DNA of 64,000 bases from DASRFR01 sp035651455. Lineage in GTDB: Bacteria; Acidobacteriota; Terriglobia; Terriglobales; Acidobacteriaceae. The notes below the pieces were generated by a model. It was given only the letters and a program-made list of their open reading frames with translations, was not told where the DNA came from and searched no databases. Both the position numbers and the translations under genes were made by a program. The stretch spans positions 372,001 through 436,000 of the forward strand of contig DASRFR010000058.1 in NCBI GenBank assembly GCA_035651455.1, read 5' to 3'. Positions 60,740 to 64,000 of the stretch are shown here, piece after piece (the first letter of the stretch is position 1; each line of letters begins with the position of its first letter).

Positions 60740-60764
60740 CGCGATGCGAAATTAGCAAAGCTCA

Positions 60765-60779
60765 CTTGCATAATGCAAG
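60765..60779. promoter_or_regulatory. Palindrome upstream of hxlR (candidate operator)
   Basis: CTTGCATAATGCAAG is a perfect 7-bp inverted repeat with a single central base, 26 nt upstream of the hxlR start. On the minus strand TTGCAT within it could serve as -35, with CTAATT 17 nt downstream as -10, so a bound dimer would block transcription, as in autorepression. Confidence 0.45.
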
Positions 60780-60946
60780 CGACAAGCTGTGGATTTCCTG
60801 ACACCAACTGCGGGCAGGTTCGCGAAGTTCTTCACTGCCGACGCCGAACAGGAAGCAACTCAGCACCCGCGAACAGTCTCTTAACGCTTCCCAACCAGAG
60901 TCGTGATACAACACACGCAGGACAAATCGGATACTGGAAAGTGTGC

Positions 60947-62086
60947 ATGAACCTTTGCAACCGGCGTGTGCCGGTCGGTTTGGTCTCGATTGCAATCTGG
61001 GCGCTCGCCGCGGCGACGCCTGCACTCTTCGCGGACGACAAGGCGGACGCCTCGCTCCGAAGCGGCGAGCAAATCTATAAATCTGGCTGTGTTGCCTGCC
61101 ACGGAAGCGACGGAAAAGGCGCGCCGACGTCGACCCGCGCATTTGCTTTGCCCGATTCATTTCCCGATTTCACGCGGTGCGACCAAACCACAGCCGAAAT
61201 GAATACCGATTGGAAGGCCGTGATCGTTCACGGCGGTCAGTACCGCGGCTTCTCGCAGATCATGCCGGCATTTGGAGAGGCGCTCGCGGACCGCCAGATT
61301 AATGATGTCATCCGCTACCTTCGCGCGTTCTGCCGCAATCCTGCCACATGGCCGCGAGGCGAGTTGAATCTGCCCAGGGCGCTAGTCACGGAAAAGGCGT
61401 ATCCCGAGGATGAAGTCGTCCTATCGACGGCGGTGAATGCCCAAGGCGCTCCCGGAAACGAGAGCCACATCATTCATGAACAGCGATTCGGAGCGAAGAA
61501 CCAGCTAGAAGTCGATGTTCCGGTGAATTTCCAGAACCAAGACCACGTGTGGTACGGCGGGATTGGCGACGTGACGCTCGGCATCAAGCGGACCGTGTTC
61601 TCCAGCCTGCGCACCGGATCCATCTTCGCGTTGCAGGGCAGCATTCTGCTGCCGACCGGCAGCCCGACGCGCGGGTTCGGCAGCGGCACGACTACGTTTG
61701 AAACTTTTGCCTCGTTCGGCCAGCTTTTCCGGACGAATACCTTCATTCAAGCCCAACTCGGGGCCGACCTGCCGCGCCATACCAACATCTCGCCACAATC
61801 CCTCTTCTTCTATAGCGCCATTGGACAGAGCATTGGCGTCGACCACAGGTTAGGGCGCTGGTGGTCGCCCATGGTGGAATTCCTGGCCAACCGCGATCTG
61901 GTCGACAGGGCCAAGACCGATTGGGATGCACTGCCGCAGATACAAGTAACGATCAGCCGTAGACAGCACATTCGCGGCGACCTCGGCGTGCGTGTACCGT
62001 TCACAAATACCACCGGCCGCCCCGTGCAAATCATGTTGTACCTGCTTTGGGACTGGCAGGATGGCAAGCTGAACGAGGGTTGGTGA
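60947..62086 (+). CDS. Cytochrome c domain fused to an outer-membrane beta-barrel-like domain
   Basis: A 379-aa exported protein: signal peptide (about 1-30), a class I cytochrome c domain with one heme motif CVACHGSDGKG and a likely axial Met in SQIMPAFGEAL, then about 240 residues of alternating hydrophobic strands with tight turns (GGIGDVTLGIKR, GSILLPTGSPTRGFGSG, IQAQLGADLP) like small outer-membrane barrels. ATG 60947 has GGAAAG upstream; the frame to 60716 is rejected. It overlaps the pentaheme gene by 1 nt (TGATG). The barrel is inferred from sequence pattern. Confidence 0.8.
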   Translation: MNLCNRRVPVGLVSIAIWALAAATPALFADDKADASLRSGEQIYKSGCVACHGSDGKGAPTSTRAFALPDSFPDFTRCDQTTAEMNTDWKAVIVHGGQYRGFSQIMPAFGEALADRQINDVIRYLRAFCRNPATWPRGELNLPRALVTEKAYPEDEVVLSTAVNAQGAPGNESHIIHEQRFGAKNQLEVDVPVNFQNQDHVWYGGIGDVTLGIKRTVFSSLRTGSIFALQGSILLPTGSPTRGFGSGTTTFETFASFGQLFRTNTFIQAQLGADLPRHTNISPQSLFFYSAIGQSIGVDHRLGRWWSPMVEFLANRDLVDRAKTDWDALPQIQVTISRRQHIRGDLGVRVPFTNTTGRPVQIMLYLLWDWQDGKLNEGW

Positions 62087-63702
62087 TGAAACGCGCTGCT
62101 GGTCTTGTGCTGCTGTGTTTCCTGCTCGGATTGCCGCGTGCGCTGATGAGCGGCAGTGCGCCGGAGGAATTGAAACCGAGTTTTCACACTTCCGACCGGT
62201 GCCTGGCCTGTCACAACGGCTTGACCACTCCTTCTGGTGAAGACGTGTCGATTGGTTTCGACTGGCGCTCCAGCATCATGGCCAATTCCGCGCGCGATCC
62301 TTACTGGCAGGCCAGCGTCCGGCGCGAAGACATCGACCATCCGGAAAAGAAGGCTGCAATCGAAGATGGCTGCGCCGACTGCCACATGCCGATCACGCGC
62401 TACCAGGAAAAGCTGCAGGGCAGGCTGGGCCAGGTGTTCGCGCACTTACCGTTCGCCAGCGATCCGAGAAACAACGCTCCCGCAGAGGACGGCGTTTCCT
62501 GCTCGGTCTGCCACCAGATCGGAAGGGACAAGCTTGGCAGCAAAGAGAGTTTCAATGGCGGCTTTGCCATCGACTCTCCCCGCTCCAAGGATGACCATCC
62601 CGAATACGGTCCGTTTGCCATCGCCAACGGGCAGGCGCACATCATGCAGACTTCGACGGGCGGTTTTCGTCCCACCGAAGCGGCGCATATCCGCGACTCC
62701 GCGCTGTGCGCCACCTGTCACACGCTCTACACGAAGACGATCGCGCCGGGCGGCAAAGTGCTGGGAACATTTCCGGAACAGATGCCCTTCCTTGAATGGC
62801 AACACAGCGACTATCCGGAAAAATACAGTTGCCAGTCGTGCCATATGCCGGAGGTCGGGGTCGACGTGCCGATCACCGCCGTGCTGGGCCCGCTCCATGC
62901 CGGAGTTCGGCAGCACACGTTTGTGGGCGGAAATTTTTTCGTGTTACGAGTACTCAACCGTTACCGCGATGACCTGAGCGTGGCGGCTCTACCGCAGGAA
63001 CTAACCGTCGAGGCACAGCGCACGGCAAACTTCCTGCAATCGCAGGCCGCGCGAGTTGAGATTCGCAGCGTCAACATCGCTGCGGGAAAACTGGATGTTG
63101 AAGTTTTCGTGCAGAACCTGACCGGGCATAAACTTCCAACCGCCTTTCCCTCGCGACGCGCGTGGCTGCACGTGAAGGTGAAAGATCGCAACGGTCACAA
63201 CGTGTTCGAGTCCGGGGCGCTGAATGCCGACGGTTCGATCCAGGGCAATGACAACGACGCGGACCCCGCCCGTTTCGAGCCGCACTATCGAGAGATCACT
63301 AGCGCCGACGAGGTGCAGATCTACGAGCCCATCCTCAAAGATTCCGCCGGCCACGTGACCACCGGCCTGTCGGCAGCGGCAGGCTATTTGAAGGACAACC
63401 GCCTTCTGCCTTCCGGATTTCAGAAAGAGAATGCCGATCACGACATCGCTGTCATCGGGGATGCCGCCGACGATCCGAATTTCACCGCATCGGGAGACCT
63501 GCTGCGCTATTCCGTAGCGGTGGGTGACGCCCAGCCACCATTTCACATCCAAGTTGAACTCTGGTACCAGCCAATCGGGTTTCGTTGGGCGCACAACCTC
63601 GAACCGTATGACGCATTCGAGCCCCACCGTTTTCTTAAATATTACGATTCCATGCCGGCGGAAACCGCCATTGTCCTGGCGCACGCGGAAGCCAATCCAT
63701 AG
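62086..63702 (+). CDS. Exported pentaheme cytochrome c
   Basis: A 538-aa protein with a signal peptide and five CxxCH heme sites: CLACH, CADCH, CSVCH, CATCH and CQSCH, all in the first half (about residues 40-260). The second half is beta-rich (VEVFVQNLTGHKLPTAFPSRRAWLHV) and ends without a membrane anchor. The fold resembles the multiheme c554/NrfB-like group, but the specific function is unknown. It is coupled to the cytochrome-barrel gene by a TGATG overlap, so the two products are probably made in step. Confidence 0.88.
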   Translation: MKRAAGLVLLCFLLGLPRALMSGSAPEELKPSFHTSDRCLACHNGLTTPSGEDVSIGFDWRSSIMANSARDPYWQASVRREDIDHPEKKAAIEDGCADCHMPITRYQEKLQGRLGQVFAHLPFASDPRNNAPAEDGVSCSVCHQIGRDKLGSKESFNGGFAIDSPRSKDDHPEYGPFAIANGQAHIMQTSTGGFRPTEAAHIRDSALCATCHTLYTKTIAPGGKVLGTFPEQMPFLEWQHSDYPEKYSCQSCHMPEVGVDVPITAVLGPLHAGVRQHTFVGGNFFVLRVLNRYRDDLSVAALPQELTVEAQRTANFLQSQAARVEIRSVNIAAGKLDVEVFVQNLTGHKLPTAFPSRRAWLHVKVKDRNGHNVFESGALNADGSIQGNDNDADPARFEPHYREITSADEVQIYEPILKDSAGHVTTGLSAAAGYLKDNRLLPSGFQKENADHDIAVIGDAADDPNFTASGDLLRYSVAVGDAQPPFHIQVELWYQPIGFRWAHNLEPYDAFEPHRFLKYYDSMPAETAIVLAHAEANP

Positions 63703-63709
63703 AACGTCT

Positions 63710-63728
63710 CCGCTTCACGCTGAAGCGG
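63710..63728 (+). terminator. Hairpin after the pentaheme cytochrome gene
   Basis: CCGCTTCA and TGAAGCGG form a perfect 8-bp stem around a CGC loop, 8 nt after the stop codon. No T-run follows, so termination efficiency is uncertain; it marks the likely end of the cytochrome operon. Confidence 0.45.
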
Positions 63729-64000
63729 GCGAGCGCATGAGGATCGGTTGCCACATCGTCTGGCAAGAACTTGAGTACGACGAAACGGTGCAGGCGCGTG
63801 TCCTCGGGCTTTAGACCACGCCCATCCCGCCACCTATGTTTTCGAGGATGTGGTAGTGCGAAATGGTCTGGGCGGTCTTGGGCTGAATCTTAGGTCTAGA
63901 GGTAGGGCCAGTCAATGAAAACAACAGAGTGATGGCGTCGAAGCAAGATATTCGGCGAAACATCCACAGATTGCTCATTGCCGCTGCGGCAGGGACTTGA
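63729..64000. other. Distal end of the window, no supported gene
   Basis: The last 272 nt contain only short frames (25 codons from 63738; 22 codons from about 63932 ending at the window edge) without ribosome-binding sites or recognisable motifs. Nothing can be assigned. Confidence 0.35.

Noticed and set aside
63738..64000. Short 22- to 25-codon frames at the right end
   Set aside because: Too short, with no ribosome-binding site or similarity that I can see.

Overview
The window is GC-rich bacterial chromosome, densely coded, with no insertion sequences, phage genes, CRISPR arrays, rRNA or tRNA genes that I could see. The gene content points to a soil Acidobacteriota (Terriglobia/Koribacter-like) genome. 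The pointers are an Oar-type TonB-dependent receptor with an N-terminal carboxypeptidase-regulatory domain, a hopanoid operon, a complete Tol-Pal system (Gram-negative envelope), a PRC-barrel protein and several small secreted proteins of unknown function. This assignment is an inference from gene content.

Region 1 (1-9138) is about aromatic-compound catabolism. It holds the start of a TonB-dependent receptor, a MetE-like methyltransferase divergent from a VanA-type Rieske oxygenase, a PQQ/heme alcohol dehydrogenase, a PcaD-PcaC fusion (pcaL), pcaB, and a cupin resembling 2,4'-dihydroxyacetophenone dioxygenase. Together these suggest funnelling of lignin-type aromatics through protocatechuate to beta-ketoadipate; the ring-cleaving PcaGH is not in the window. 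Region 2 (9375-15064) is a five-gene hybOABCD-type membrane-bound [NiFe] uptake hydrogenase operon. Region 3 (15618-18688) is an unusual signalling pair: a histidine kinase with a cyclic-nucleotide-binding-like domain, and a response-regulator receiver fused to glutaredoxin-like and thioredoxin-reductase-like domains that have lost their redox cysteines.

Region 4 (18906-32361) is mixed. It holds a PfpI protein, DUF763, a secreted repeat protein, a class III aminotransferase followed by an OmpR/HAMP-kinase pair and a secreted helical protein, a type III polyketide synthase/FAD oxidoreductase/YceI cassette, a DUF1634-TauE pair, and a methyltransferase-like gene. Region 5 (32436-42816) is a nine-gene hopanoid operon, in transcription order ispH-shc-hpnA-hpnG-adh-adh-hpnC-hpnD-hpnE; the two zinc dehydrogenases have no assigned role in hopanoid synthesis. 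Region 6 (43193-52899) holds recN, an exported MsrA, the Tol-Pal operon tolQ-tolR-tolA/tonB-tolB-pal-cpoB with an Ig-like insertion in Pal, and a PRC-barrel gene with a clear intrinsic terminator.

Region 7 (53368-64000) holds an arsenic operon (marR-arsM-arsC) under a well-formed promoter, a cobalamin-binding-like protein with a GAF/DipZ-like/MutT operon, a MoaD-like/BNR-repeat pair, a YCII-HxlR pair, and an overlapping pair made of a cytochrome-beta-barrel fusion and a pentaheme cytochrome. The strongest candidates for undescribed biology are the REC-Grx-TrxR signalling protein with its kinase, the cytochrome-barrel/pentaheme pair, the hopanoid-linked dehydrogenases, the type III PKS cassette, and a recurrent CGAAC-N4-GTTCG palindrome upstream of the TonB receptor and of the hydrogenase.
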